Assembly: GCA_036937835.1 (NCBI GenBank)
Contig: CM072871.1
Coordinates: 5,075,001-5,139,000 of the forward strand
DNA: 64,000 bases
DNA from: Pampus argenteus
Lineage: Eukaryota > Chordata > Actinopteri > Scombriformes > Stromateidae
Reading direction: 5' to 3'
The position numbers were made by a program, and so were the translations under genes. Under the pieces are notes generated by a model that had not been told where the DNA came from, ran no database searches, and worked only from the letters and a program-made list of their open reading frames with translations. Position 1 is the first letter of the stretch; each line of letters opens with the position of its first letter. This document shows, in pieces, positions 40,501 through 54,900 of this stretch.

Positions 40501-42937
40501 TCTTAAAATGGTAACCTGCAAGCAGAACGGGTAATGGGGAAACTCCAACGCTCCTGACCGACGGTTTAACTTTATGAGTCAGTCAGTCAGCGACATTCCC
40601 GTGCAGGGTTGGCCTCGCTGTTGCGATACAGACAAAAACAGTTCAGACTGAAGTCTGTATTTTAAGTATTTCTATTATTTACATTTCAAAGCAGACAGTG
40701 GAAAAATGTGCAAACGTTTGAGGCATGCATGATGAGTCAGCCTAAATGTGGGTTACCTTACAGGTGCACCTTATCATTGACTAGCCTGTAAAAAACATAG
40801 AAATATTTAAAACTCGTTCTTGTTCTCTATGTTCTCTTCCTTGCTGCAATGTAATGATTTAATTTGAACCTTTTCATTTCATTTGACGTCAGAAGTCATC
40901 AAGGGTCAGTCGTCCAGAGTCGTCCGTCTTAGTAAATCATTATTTCTTCTCTTACAGCTGGTCTTACACAATCTTCCCTGAGAAATCAGAGGTGCTGAGT
41001 AATAGTTGGGAATCTGCTTGGCTGTCCCAATAACATAAGAGTGCAGGTCTATTTTGGCCTCACAGCTGTGGAAGCTATCTGGGATTATAGTGCTGAAAGC
41101 TCTGTGTGAAAGCAGGTCAACGGGCAGGAGGGTGATTGCAGAGGCGCGGTATTTAGGGCAGGAAGGAGAAATGGGCCTACTGGAAGGAGGAGATCTCAGA
41201 GTGGAGTTGTTAAGTGCCTGACTCGAGTGCTTAATAGACCGTAGATAAGGTGTCACAATGACAGCGTGCTGCTATTATTCAGTTTTACGCTTCATTCATT
41301 TCAGTTTAATGATGAAGAAACATTAAAAACAATAAAATGATAGTTATGCCAAGTGTGATAATGCTGTGCTTTCCTGGTGTAATCCTCAAAGAGGAAAATC
41401 TGTTCTTCATTATGGTTTTTCAATAACGGTCAGAAAGCATTTTTTTGACTTCATGTACAGTAGTTGTGTTATAACCGTCACTGAACAGGTGTGTTACAAA
41501 CAATATGATATTTGTAGTTTGCTCATATTTTGTTTGCCTCTGTGTCCACAGGTACGGAAGCATATAAATGACCTGTATGAAGACTTACGAGATGGACATA
41601 ACCTGATCTCACTGCTGGAGGTCTTGTCTGGAGACACATTGGTGAGTTAACATTTTTTATTTTATTTTGAAATTCACAATGTTACTTAAAGACATTTTAG
41701 ACTAGTCGTAGACACCTGCTCTTCCCCCTTCTCACTTATGTGGTGGGAGGGTAGAAAGTATCCTGGGATTTGATTTTCTGTGATGAGATCTGCATTTATT
41801 TTGCATCCACACACACAAAAAAACCTGCTCTTTAAATAGAAAGCTATGTTTTTATGATCATAACATTTTTGGTCAATTCTATGCAAGCTTCCAATATATC
41901 ATATAAGGGTGCTTTGGTTTTTTTTTCTTCTTTTTCCATTTTTTGGACATCTGTGAGAAACTGATCGTTACTGTGAGATGTGTCATGTGCCGCTAGACTT
42001 AATATCAAATAGGCCTTGCTTATATAAATCAGGGATTACGAGCATTAGCTTTCAAGTAGTTACCGACCTGAGAAGGATATTAAATACAGTAATTACCTAC
42101 CACCTGTCAGATAACAAAACCTGAACACATCAGAGGAAAGCTAGCAAGTGGGAAAACCAGCTCTGTGGTTGCACACCAGAGTTTCAGTTTAAATAATGAT
42201 GCAAGAATTAACAAAGTTTAACTAACTAACTATTATTATATTATCATGAGCAGCGTTTCTTTCATGTACAGAAACCTGTGATGTTATGGTGATTAGAGAA
42301 CAGTAACTGGTTGTATAATTTATAGCCAATGTGAGATAAGTTCTGTACATGCTAAACAACTGAAGCCTTTGTCAAGTAGCATTAAAATGGGTTTATGGTC
42401 ATTGTTATCAATTAATAATGTGTTCATCTAGACACCCTAAATACGACAACTTTATGCTCTTATTCGCACCCTTAAAATAAGTGCAGATTACGCTATATAT
42501 TCATAAGTTAATGCTACATACGTATATAGTTCAGTGTGAATGAATGTGTAATATCTTACACATAAACTATATAGAAAATGTGTCCTGTAGCTGCAGACGA
42601 GTGTAGTGGTTTGACTTAAAGGCACTAGCTACCATGCTAACATGCTATTCTTTCATCTTATAAATAGCGTATTGATACAGTCTTTGTGCAGTCTTAAGTT
42701 ACATAATGTTATCATGCTGTGATGTACTTCACTGTATATTTAAACTGCATGTATTGATGTGCAAGAAGCCCCACAGCAGTTACTCGCCCTCCAGTGTGAC
42801 TAACTTTCATCCTCTAAGTGGCTATCTATCTATTTTTCTGTTTACATCCTGTTTCCCTTCTACTTTCCTTCTTCTCCTCTGTTCTCCACTCTTTGATTGG
42901 TGTCTGTCCATTGTCTGACTTCCTTTGATTTGTCCGC

Positions 42938-42968
<31 letters not shown>

Positions 42969-45900
42969 ATGTCTTCCTTTCTCCCCCATGTGTTGCCTTT
43001 TCGGTGATAAGCCAAGGGAGCGTGATTTTCTGAAGACATTGCGGTTGGTGAGTGGGACAGAAGCATGTGCAGTTGAGCAGCATGGAGACACGGTGGATGA
43101 TGATAAGGGGGTACGTGTGGATTGCCCCCCACCCCCCACCCCCTTGTAACAAACTAATTCAGAGCGTGCTGTGGTCGGTTAACAGGAGTGTAGAAACAAT
43201 CCCACTATATGAATTGTTTTACTGTAGTCCTATATGATTGCGTTAGCAGATATTGTAGTTTTGTATTGTTTCCTTTCCCAACTGTTATTATTTCTATGCA
43301 ACAATAAGTTTAATAGGTTTGTGGCCAAATAATAATCCCAGAATATTTTTCTTTCAACCAGATCAGACTGATAATGTAGAGAAATGTGCACATGCTCCAA
43401 AGACCCAAGCAGCTTCATGCTTGAATTTTCCCTTTTGAACATACAGCAGTGGTGGAAGAAGTAAAGATACGACAATGAGAAATCCTACTTTAGTAAAACC
43501 GTAGTAAAAGTATTAAAGTAAAAGTAGTGATTTCATCCCTCTGACTGATATTATTATATATATATATGACTTCATTATATTATTAATACTGAAGCATCAG
43601 TGTTAGAGCAGCATGTTACTGCTGTAGCTGCTGCAGGTGGAGCTAGTTTCAACTAGTTTAATTGTTTAATCCAGTGGTTCCCAACCTAGGGGTCAGCCCC
43701 CTCCAAAGGGTCACCAGATAAATCTCAGGGGTCGTGAGATGATTAATGTGATATTATATTATATTATATTATATTATATTATATTATATTATATTATATT
43801 ATATTATATTATATTATATTATATTATATTATCCATTGTGACAAATCATCTTAAACGTAACTAAAGCTGTCAGATAAATGTAGTGTACAACATTTCTCTC
43901 TGAAATGTAGTGGAGTGGTATAAAGTATAGATATAAAGTAGCAAAGATTGGAAACACTCATGTAAAGTACAAGTAAGTTCAGCACTGGAGTAAATGTATA
44001 TAGTTTCCTTCCACCACTGACATGCAGTATATGGGAGACAAAGAAAAATTATTTATTAAAACATTTGGCACATTGACCCTGCAAAGGCATTACAAAGATG
44101 AAGAAGTTATGAAGGAAACTGCCATAAGGCCTGAGTCTTTATATCCATTTCACTAGCTTTGCACATCATTGAGTCATACAGTCAAAAAGCTCCAAACCTA
44201 CGTGAGGATCAGGACATTTATCATTGCTGAATAAGATTCACTGTATGAAGCTGCAGAAGATGGATTTGTTAAATGTTGCTTTGCTGCTGGGTTAAGCAGA
44301 GTCTTACTATTGTCAGCTGAGAGATGGCTGAACGCAGCACAAGTCTTTTGCTGCTGCTGCTGCTGCTGCATCCTGGCTTCATCGCATTGTCCATTTCATT
44401 ACTTCATGCTGTGGCTCATTAATTGTCTATGTGAATTTGTCACAAGAGATCGGACAGTCGCTCACACGAAACGGCTATTATTTTTAAGATTTCCATTTTA
44501 CACCACAGGGGAAATGAACTGCACCTTCGGCTGTAAGAGTAGGATTACTATGTCACTTATTTTACGTTAAGAGCACGTTCCTAGAGGTAGAAATGGTGGA
44601 GAATGTTCTGTATATGTATACGAACAGTATGCACAGATTTTAAATGGACTTGAAATGGCTGCTCTTGCCGTGGGTAGAGCTTTTTGTGTGTTTGACCCAC
44701 CGGATCAGCGGGTAAGAACCTGGAAGCATGTCTTGTGTCCTACACGCTACTAAACATTTCATTAGTTTGTCCACTGATTATTAAGGAGAATCTGATTACC
44801 GTACACGGCTCTTTTTCCCTCTTTATGTCCAACAGCCTCGGGAGAGAGGAAGGATGCGCTTCCACAGACTCCAGAATGTACAAATAGCGCTGGATTATTT
44901 AAAGAGGCGGCAGGTAAGAATCAGTCCAAGGACAATTTTCAAACTCTTATTATGTCACAAGAGTTTAAACAACTAGATTAAACTGATGGAAATCAGCCTG
45001 GAATCAAAAGCAAAGTGCAATACACTTTCTGTTCTCGAATAGGCAAAATCCATATAGATAATTAGGAACCTGCACACTTATACGTATACGTTTCAGTTCA
45101 TGGATGCATTAAAATCATATTAAAATTACCACTTAGGCAGACAAATGCAAGCAGAGGCATATAATTGATCTGGGACTTACTTGAATTCATTTACATACAG
45201 ATATATCTGGATTTAGTCGTATTGTGTAGGACGGCCGACCTTTCAGTGGCGACTACTCATGTCTACGTCTGTCTGAAAATTACAATCCAGTTGCCACAAA
45301 AAAATAAAAAATAGTGATAATAATGGCAGCATTTAAAGGAGGGCTGACTAGAAATCCCATCAGCAGGAGCTTTGATTGCCCTCCCCTCCCCCACCAGAGT
45401 CAGGATGTGATGAAGAACGCAGCCTGGCTGAGTCGAAGCCAGATGTGACGTAAGACTGGAGACAAAGGACTCATAGATGCTCACAAATGAGCCGTTCTAT
45501 TGTTTTATCTACATGACGCACACATCCATGCATCCTCTGTATTTATTACATGTAAAATGATTTGAATAGTTTAAACTTCCTTTAAGGTCCCTGTGCAGCT
45601 GATTGATCCCCATTATTATAGATGATCCGGGGGGGGGGGGGGGTCAGAAATGCTTCTGGATTACAGCTGTATTAAACTAGACTTTTCTCTCTGCTTTTGC
45701 ATTTTGCATTGCATTTTTACACTCTGATATATGGCAGGTTTTTAATGAACTACACTGTGATTATGTTGACTATTCCATCACATAATTTAATGATCATTGT
45801 GCCACCTTGTGGTACCTGATGAATGGGACACCATGGGCTCTATACCACATTAATATATAAAGAATCTCAAGAAGAATGGCTTTTAAACACATTAAGATAT

Positions 45901-48900
45901 TTTTTAAATATGCAATACTGTATATTGATCAGATATTTCTTGTCATCAGGTCAAACTTGTAAATATCAGGAATGACGACATCACAGATGGAAACCCAAAA
46001 CTGACCCTGGGATTGATCTGGACCATAATATTGCACTTTCAGGTCAGTGTCATCACTTTAGTTTCATTTTATTTTTTTTAATTATTAATGTATTGTTTTC
46101 CTTTGTTTGCTTTAATTTCCTTGTATCACACCGATAATGACGGTTTGATTGATTGTTTGAAACATCTACATGCTGTTGATCTGTTGTATACTTCAGACAT
46201 TTTTAAAGTATTTTCAACAGAGTTACTTGTATCTATATATAATTTAAACATATATGGCCTGTTTTGGGATTGAGTGTCAGATGCCCTCCAGATGAACGTT
46301 TCACACTCACACATAAAATAGATGTTTTTACTTTTTGACCACAAGGTGTTAAAGTTGTGCTGCATATGTCACGCTGAATCGCAGATTGCAACGTCATATT
46401 TAAAATTAGACTTCATGTGGTTCACTTTAGTTGGCTTTTTTAGTTCAGCTCAACAAAGTTCACCTCATGCAGTTTGTAGTAATTCTGTCTGAATAGAAGG
46501 AAACTGGCAACCCATAAATCTTCAACAAAAGAAAAGTATTGTGTGATGTGTAATGTCTTATTTCCTTGCATATACTCGGTCTACAGTTTGTTCCAGTTCT
46601 TTACCTTTGTGCCTGTGCACAAAGCATCAGGGTACGGTTACACTTATTTGAAGCGTTATGGTAGTTTTTGTTTTTAAGCTTTTCTTTTTGCTCTAGGCTG
46701 AGTTTCTATTTTTCCTTGAATGTTCTCAAAAATGTTCTCTTGGGGAATATTTCTCATTTTTTTTACAGGACTGACACAAATCATGTCAAAGCGGGTTAGT
46801 CTGTGTGTACATGCCAGGAAGCCAGGTGTCCAGCAAAGCTTTCTATAAAATAAGACTGTATAATTGGACTACGTGTCACTCACTTTCTTATGTCTTGCAT
46901 CGGATTATTAATATCTTTGGCACATGTCTCAGGATTCAGTTGGTTAGGGGCAAAGGCATGACATATAGCTTTAAATGAAATTGTGATAATTTAATATGTT
47001 ATTTTTGAACAAGCGTGCATCTGTCTAATTGAATAATGAAGGGGGGGAAAAGTAGCTACATGTAATATAATTTTGCCAGGACTGAAACATGCTGACAGGT
47101 AGCGTCGGTGATGATGCCAACACCTGCTGCTGTCAGTCCATTGCAAGCCCTAGAGGAGTCGATGCAGCAGAAATGGGCCTGTTTCTTCTTGATTTAGAAG
47201 GATGGCAGGGCGCTGCAGGAGAAAATGTACCGCTTCAGTCATAGTATACACCTTTGGCTTTAATATAAAAGCACTGCTGACAGCAGATTTTATGTTAAAT
47301 GCTTTTGTTTCAGGTTGTCTTGGCTGTTTTTTTTTATTGCTGTAGGCTATTTCTTTTTTTAATCATCATGTATAAACTGTCACTGTGTGACAGGGTGTGT
47401 CCTCATATGTTTACATAAACCTCCTCATAGCTGGTGCACTGTTTCACTATTTTTGTTAAGGTGTTTCAGACACTGTGTGATCAAGTCAGTGCAGATACGT
47501 AGTTGATTTTATAACACAAAGCATGCTGTGTTTCCATCCGGAGCATCGTCAGTGTTTAATATTTATATACCGTATATGTATCTGATGAAAACATGACGAT
47601 GCACTATTGTTAGGTGTTGCTAGCTGGTTTGTTTTGCCCTGATTGACCCTCAGTGTGTGTGTGTGTGTGTGTGTGTGGTCCAAAATGCTATCTGTGAATT
47701 ACTGAACGCAAAGATTCATATTTCATGCATTTAATTCATTAATTGTTATTAAAACATTGTCTATAAAAAATATAACATTTGATTTACTTGTATGCTTAAT
47801 TGCAACGATGAGCATAATCTGTACCAGATAGTTTGACCTTAAACTGCCCTTGACTAGAGAAATCAGGACACTGTTGTTTGAACTGTGTCAGGTGACTTCG
47901 TCCTTCAGGGAAACTTCACTGGCGTTCAGATATTTGTAAGCACACAGTTATTTATAGTTGAGTTGAGTGGTGACATTATATTTTCTCCTTCACACACTTC
48001 TTTCTGTTTTTGCTCCATAATAATAACATGAATAGATTCCTCTACAATAGGTTTATTCCAGTGTTATCTTATAATTGTTTTTTATATAGTCGATCACTTC
48101 CTGGTCAGCGCACATGTGCCCCCTTGTGAACCGCCGTGGTGGTGATGTGTTTAGATAATAGTGTTTGTTTAAACCATTGGACCGAAGCCTGACCTCTGCC
48201 TCTGCCTTTGTACGTAGCTTGACTAATAGACAACGTGAAAGCACTTTGTTGTCCAGCTTGGATTTGACTCTCTGTGACCTGGTCTGTTTTTCAAAGCCTT
48301 TCTGACCGACTGGACTCTGGCTCATGCAGCCTGTCAGAGCAAACTTGCTGAGCCACATTTTCTCACAGTATAATAGGTGTCCATCAGCTGGCATCCTCTT
48401 GCACTTTAAACCATTTCCACCCTTTACACAAATATTTGGAAAGCCACGAGATGTGATGTGTATGTGTTTACTATACCAACGAAGTAGGCCAACCAGCCCG
48501 AAACAGGTCTGTGCACAAGTCTTTTTCCATTCATGCTCTGCTGAGAGCTACAAGCATGTGGGCCACGTTTCTCTGTGTGCATTTATGGTGTTTGTGCTGG
48601 ATTAGCAAAGCCAGAGAAGTGTTTCAAAGGTCAGAAAGGATTCCAGTGTCAGAGAAGAGAGCGAGCGAGCAAGAGAGACATGCAGAAAGAGACAGAGAGA
48701 GAGGCTGACCAGTTCTCAGATGAGTCTCCGAGTCAATGAGAAAAAAAAAAGGTTTATGTCGGGTCAGTTGCACAGTGTGAAAATGTCTTTCTGTCAGTGG
48801 GAAAGTGGCTCTTCAGATCAAGCGGAGCTCACTGGATGCTTTGCTTGAAAACAGCTCACTGTCGATGGGGAGACACCGTATGACTGACAGCCATGGGAAA

Positions 48901-51900
48901 CATCTGTGGCCGTGTCCAGGACCCGAAAGAGGAATACTATGTCGACCCCAAGAAAGCCCCACTGAGCCCTGGATCCAAAGAGTTCAAAGGTCGCCGCTAT
49001 TTTCAGAGAAAGAAGAGGAAATCAGAAGACCTTAAGGCTGTTGAATCTCCCAGAAGTCCCGCAAGTGAAGTCATTGCAAGTGGGGGCATCTGTGGTGGTG
49101 CAGAGCTCCAGGATAAACCCTCAGAGGTGGAGAAACAGCTATCCAGGCAAGGCAGCATCAGCACAGGTGTCTATGTTGGAGAAGTGCCTGTTTTGATTTC
49201 TTCTAATCAACCTCTCGTCAAGAGCTTAGCTAGTAAGTTCGGAAGGTTTCCTACAGACCAGGCGGATGGAGACAGAAGCAGGTCCGCCACCGTGGACACA
49301 AAACTTCATTGCATTAACTCAACTTCTGGGGGCGTCTCAGCTAAGGATGGTCTGCTCGCGAAGAAGCTGCTTCAGCGCCAGTTAAGGAGGGCTGTTAGCT
49401 TTGGAGCGGTGGAGCACATGTTACGGACTCTGAGGGTTAATGACAGACCTGTGAGCGAGGAAACGTTTGCCAAGATTATATGGGGCTCTCAACCACACAG
49501 GAGGAGGAGACGGAGGGCTTACACCTGCTCTGGTTACGTAGAACGTCCTTCTGCTCCTGCCAAATGTATTTCTACCCAACACGAGGTAAACAAGAACGTG
49601 TTATTTATAGTCGATGTGGTTTCATTTATGGTGGATTAATAAGGAGGTGCTTTGATTGGGCTATACTGTAACTTGAACATTGGCAGGGTGGTGATTAGAT
49701 TAAATGCATTTAAACTCCACAGATGATCCTAAATGATGATATAGATGTTTTTACAGCAGTTTGACAGAAACAAAACCTTTTTCTTTTCCATGTTGGAACT
49801 ACAGGAGCTGTTTATCTTCTGTTTTTGTGGCTTTCGGGTTGTTGACAGCTAAAACTGTCATGTAAAATAGAAACCTTTCAAAATGTGTACCCTAAAGTTT
49901 TAGGGTAGTTTGAGGCCTAAACTAAAGCATTTCTATCATGTGGTTTATAGTGCTTCCATAATTATGGTAGTCTGGTGTTGCAGGAATACAAAGTCCCTTT
50001 TCATGAATGTGTGTGAAGAGTACATTAAAACTCTTGTTCACATGTCATAAATATGTGTTAAAGCTGTATGGTGGAACTTATAGCTGTAGCTCATCATGTC
50101 CATCAATATAAAGTGTTGTGAAACTATTGAGTAAATACACTGCTGACATTTTCCATGTTTTAATGTTTTAATGCCTCATTTACACTAACCTTGTCAAAAA
50201 TGTTCAGTCTTTGTGATTTAAGGCCGTATTTGTGTTTAAAACCTGTACTGTGGTGTCACATTTGATTGTGGTGCAACAAAGTGTTGCCGCTCCTGCATAT
50301 GCATTACTGAAAACACGCATCCACAACTGCACATTTAACCATCAATAATACGACTAATAAAAACTTTTTTTTCTTTCTTTTTGTTACAGATCTCGGAGAT
50401 CCATGTGACGGGGGAGTCCGAGGACATGACAGCCAAGGAGAGGCTGCTGCTCTGGTCAAAGCAGATAACAGACGGCTATGTAGGCGTAAGATGTGACAAC
50501 TTCACAACCTCCTGGAGGGACGGAAGGCTATTTAACGCCATCATTCATAAATACAGGTAGCGTTACATACACAGAAGTGCCATTTAGCTCAGTAGCACTA
50601 TCGAATACAGATGGACTTTAGTAGTATTTTGTGACTATTTGCTGTTTAATCGGATTATATAATAAATGTTGGTGTTATTAGCTTTATATATATTGATTTT
50701 ATTTTTGGTATTTTTTTCTGCAATGCTTTGTTTTCTATGACAGGCCAGACCTGGTTGACATGAGCCGCGTGTCGACACAGACCAACCGATCAAATTTAGA
50801 GAACGCGTTTGGTGTCGCTGAACAACTGGGGGTGGCCAGACTGCTGGACCCAGAGGGTGAGATCTATACACACTGTCATGTTGGGTTCGACTCTCATCAC
50901 AGCTCTTATCACAAATAACTCTAACATTTCTAGTTCTACACTATCAGCTCTCCACATTTTTACAAAAACATATATATTCTGAACACCTTTGTGCTATAAA
51001 TCATGCAGACTGAAGCTCGGATTCATGTGTTGCGTTTCTGAACCTTGTCTCACCAGACGTAGACGTTCAGTCTCCTGACGAAAAATCGGTCATCACGTAC
51101 GTCTCGACGCTGTACGATGCCTTCCCTAAAGTACCCGACGGTGTTGATGGAGTCAGTCCTAATGTAAGTCAATGCCATTGAACCACTAGTAACTCCACTG
51201 AATCCAAGTTAAATGAAAATGCTGTATTACTGATGTTTCCTTTTGCTCTGAACAGGATGTTGATATCAAATGGGTGGAGTACCAGAACATGATCAAATAC
51301 CTCAGCCAGTGGATCAAACATAATGTGGCCGTGATGTCAGATCGATCATTCCCCAACAACCCTGTGGAAATCAAGGTACTGCGTCGAATCTGCATAGTGT
51401 ACAGTGTCTGAAAGATAACAGATAATAGCCCACGTGTAGCGTCTGTCTGCTGTAACTGAATCCGAAATTGATACTGACGGATATGAGGGAGCAGCAGCAT
51501 CCATTTGCTGCAAAAAGTCAATAACCTCTAATAGGGAAGGCACTTTCATGCAGTAGTTTTAAAGACAAGTGAGAGTATGAACAAAGGCTTAGAGATCAAT
51601 GGTAATTTATCCATCTTGGTGTTGATACTTTGCTATATGTTATGTGTAGAAAAACTACGTTTTATTTGTGTCTTCTGCTTTGTTTCACAGGCACTTTATA
51701 CACAATATCTACAGTTTAAAGAACATGAAATCCCGCTGAAAGAAAACGAGAAGACAAAAATCCAAAATCTCTACAAAATGCTTGAGGTATTTAGATGCAA
51801 GAGAGAGCACACTGTTGTGTTTCTAGCGCTACACATCATAGGGATAACATATCTGTGTGTGTGTGTGTGTGTTTGATTTGTATCTGACAGATGTGGATCG

Positions 51901-54900
51901 AGTTTGGACGTATTCAGTTACCCCAGGGTCATCACCCTAATGATGTGGAGAAGGAATGGGGTAAACTGATTGTAGCCATGCTCGAAAGAGAGAAGAGCCT
52001 GAGGCCTGAGGTGGAAAGGTATGTGGAGGCGTACTTTTGTGCTACTTTTCAGTTTTTCATAAGATAAAAAGATAAAGGAGCAAAGCTGCTGCATGAGTCA
52101 TTTCTTGGGTTGGCACAGCATCGCATTGCAAGCCAACTAATGTCTTAACTGTAACCTAACGCTGGGAGTCAATGTGTTTAATGCCTGGGTTTGAGTTTCC
52201 TTATTAATGTAGAAATCCCCCTACTGGACCTTTGCACTCTGTTTTATGATTGATATCAACATATTATGAGATGTTTTTGATAAGGTTGAATTTTCTATCA
52301 GAAAAGAAAAGAAAACTGTCAGAAACAGCAATTACATCAGATTATCAATGCTTTCATAGAATCACAGTTCTTTTAAAGGTGCACTGTCTCAACCTGCTGT
52401 TTTGTTTTTATCCCCTAAGGGCAGCATATTATCTCAGGGTGGGATTCATTTTACACGCTCCTCACCTGTCTGCGGCGCTATAAATGTGAGCGCGTTGAAA
52501 GCCGTTTCATCAGTTGGGGCATGCGTACTGTCGGGGTTAGGAGGCTAGGATCTTTGTAAAATGTAACTGAGAGCTGGGAATGTAGGTAGCGGTCTACCAT
52601 GCAAAGAAACATGGCGTATTTGAGCGGGATCTCGTCCATTAGCGACAGTAGTTTCACCAGCTTTGGTTCCAGTGACACCCTCCTCACCGGACCAGAACCT
52701 TTACAAATTAACAGCTCGGTCTTTCTTAATAACAGCATTGCTTATGGATCCAGGTGAGAATACAGTGTGCATGCTGGGATTTTATAAAGTTGTTTTTTTT
52801 ATTTTATTAAATAACATGATCACTTTGCTTTTGCAGGCTTGAGTTGTTGCAGCAGATTGCCAACAGGGTCCAGCGGGATTGTGTCAACGGGGAGGACAAG
52901 CTGGCGTTGGCAAGAACTTCCCTACAGTCTGTAAGTTCTGTTTGACTTAATGTCATTTGTGTTAAAAGACATTGATTGTACATTCTTTGTCTTAAGTCTT
53001 AAGCATGTCTCTCTCTTTTTTTTTTCTCTCTCTCTTCACTAAGGATGCAAAGCGTCTTGAATCCGGTATTCAGTTCCTAAACGAGGCCGAGATCGCTGGC
53101 TACCTTTTGGAGTGTGAGAATATCCTCAGACAACAAGTGGTGGACATCCAAATTCTTCTGGATGGAAAATTCCCCTTTGCAGATCAACTAGTCCAAAGGT
53201 ATTAAAAAACAGATCATCTTTCAAATAATGACGCACTGAATTTTCTCACATACTAAGTCATCTCCTGCTGTTGTTTTGAATACAGGGTGTCAAAACTGCG
53301 GGATGACCTTCTGGCCCTGAGAGACGAGTGTTCCTCTGTGTACAACAGAGGTCGCACTTTGACAACAGAACAAACCAAAAGGATGATCACAGGCATCACA
53401 CAAAGCCTGAACTCTGGCTTCTCCCAGAACACTAGCCTGACACCAGCCCTTACTCCTGCACTTACCCCAGGAGGGTTAGGTACCCCTGGGTCCACATTCC
53501 CCTCTAGCCTTACACCGTGCCTGACCCCGTCCTTGACCCCTGCCTTAACACCCGGTCTACAGCCAGGTGGCATAGACCCAGGCGGCCTCAGGCATTTGAA
53601 ACATATGCAGATCCGCAAGCCCTTACAGAAATCCTCACTGGCAGACCCCAGTATGACAGAAGAAGAAGTCAACATGAAATTTGTTCAGGACCTTTTGAAC
53701 TGGGTGGAAGAGATGCAGGTGAGCAGTTGTTGATATCACACAGATTTTATTGTGAAATAAAAAATACTGAATATCTGAATTGTGTTTCTTCTTTTTCCTG
53801 TTTTAAAGTTACAATTTGATCATCGTTCGGAGTGGGGATCCGATTTGCCAAGCGTGGAAATGCATTTAGAGAACCACAAAACTGTACATAGAGCCATTGA
53901 AGAATTTCAAATGAGTCTTAAAGAGGCCAAACTTAGTGAGGTAAATTAATCTCAATCTGGAAACATCAACAGTTCTTGATAATCAGTTATCTAAGTTGCT
54001 GAAATGCTGCTACAGTTGCCTTCACTCACTATTAAATAGCTGTTTCTCTAAACGTGGTTTTATTTATTTTTGTATTTTTTATTTTTCACAGATTCAGATG
54101 AACATACCCCTGAAAATAAGTTACTCAGAAAAACTGAGCAAACTAGAGAAACAGTATGAAAGACTATTGGTAAGTGATCTGTTGTCAATCACAACCAGAA
54201 TGGGAAAACTGTGGAAACAGCTCTGTAGGCTATAAATAATTTATCTGCTTTGTAATATGAATTCATGAATATTTGCCTTTTTTTTCATTTTTTTTTTTCA
54301 GGACTGTTCAAGAGAGCGACAAAGCCATCTGGAAAGCCTGCACGACTTTGTGTCACTGGCAACTCAGGAGCTTATCTGGCTGAATGAGAAGGAGGAAGAG
54401 GAGGTCGCCTTTGACTGGAGCGATCGCAACATCAACATATCCAAGAAAAGAGACTACCATGCTGTAAGTCGTTTAGAGTAGTCAGCATTGTGAGACAGGG
54501 TGCGAGATTGTGTGAGAGGATGGAGGGACTTGGTCTTTTGCCTTGGCTGAAAACCAGGAATACTCAGCTTAATGTCTTTAAACAGGATCTGATGAGGGAG
54601 CTGGATGACAAGGAGCGAGTGATCAAGTCTGTGCAGGACAAGGCTGAACGCCTCCTGCTTAAGAACCACCCAGCCAGGCTAACTATTGAGGTAAGCCCAG
54701 TTAATTTACTGTCTTTTTTTCTCCACCCTGCATTCAAATGCCACAATTATTAAAAGACTGAGGGCTGCTGTTTCATCTAGTACTTTTCCATCTATTATAT
54801 CTGGATATTGTGTATTTCATTCATGTGTTGTTTCACTTTCCAGGCATACAAAGCTGCCATGCAGACGCAGTGGAGCTGGATTTTACAGCTCTGCTCGTGT

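Larger units (their letters stand above)
41642..44835 (+). other. dst: dst intron(s) within CH1
   Basis: This 3.2-kb interval separates two constitutive CH1 exons. It contains the 36-bp alternative exon at 43012, a hAT element at 43447-44019, and a possible further cassette at 44637-44711. A CTG run occurs near 44350. No other exon can be supported. Confidence 0.6.

Noticed and set aside
44310..44570. Open frame with a CTG run in the dst intron
   Set aside because: The Cys run comes from a CTG repeat, there are no fitting splice sites and no family resemblance.
38726..51375. Assignment of the spectraplakin to macf1 instead of dst
   Set aside because: CH domains alone would not separate the two, but the transmembrane exon, the AERAVLRIA linker, the BP230-type tail and the RAB23-BAG2-ZNF451 neighbours all point to dst.
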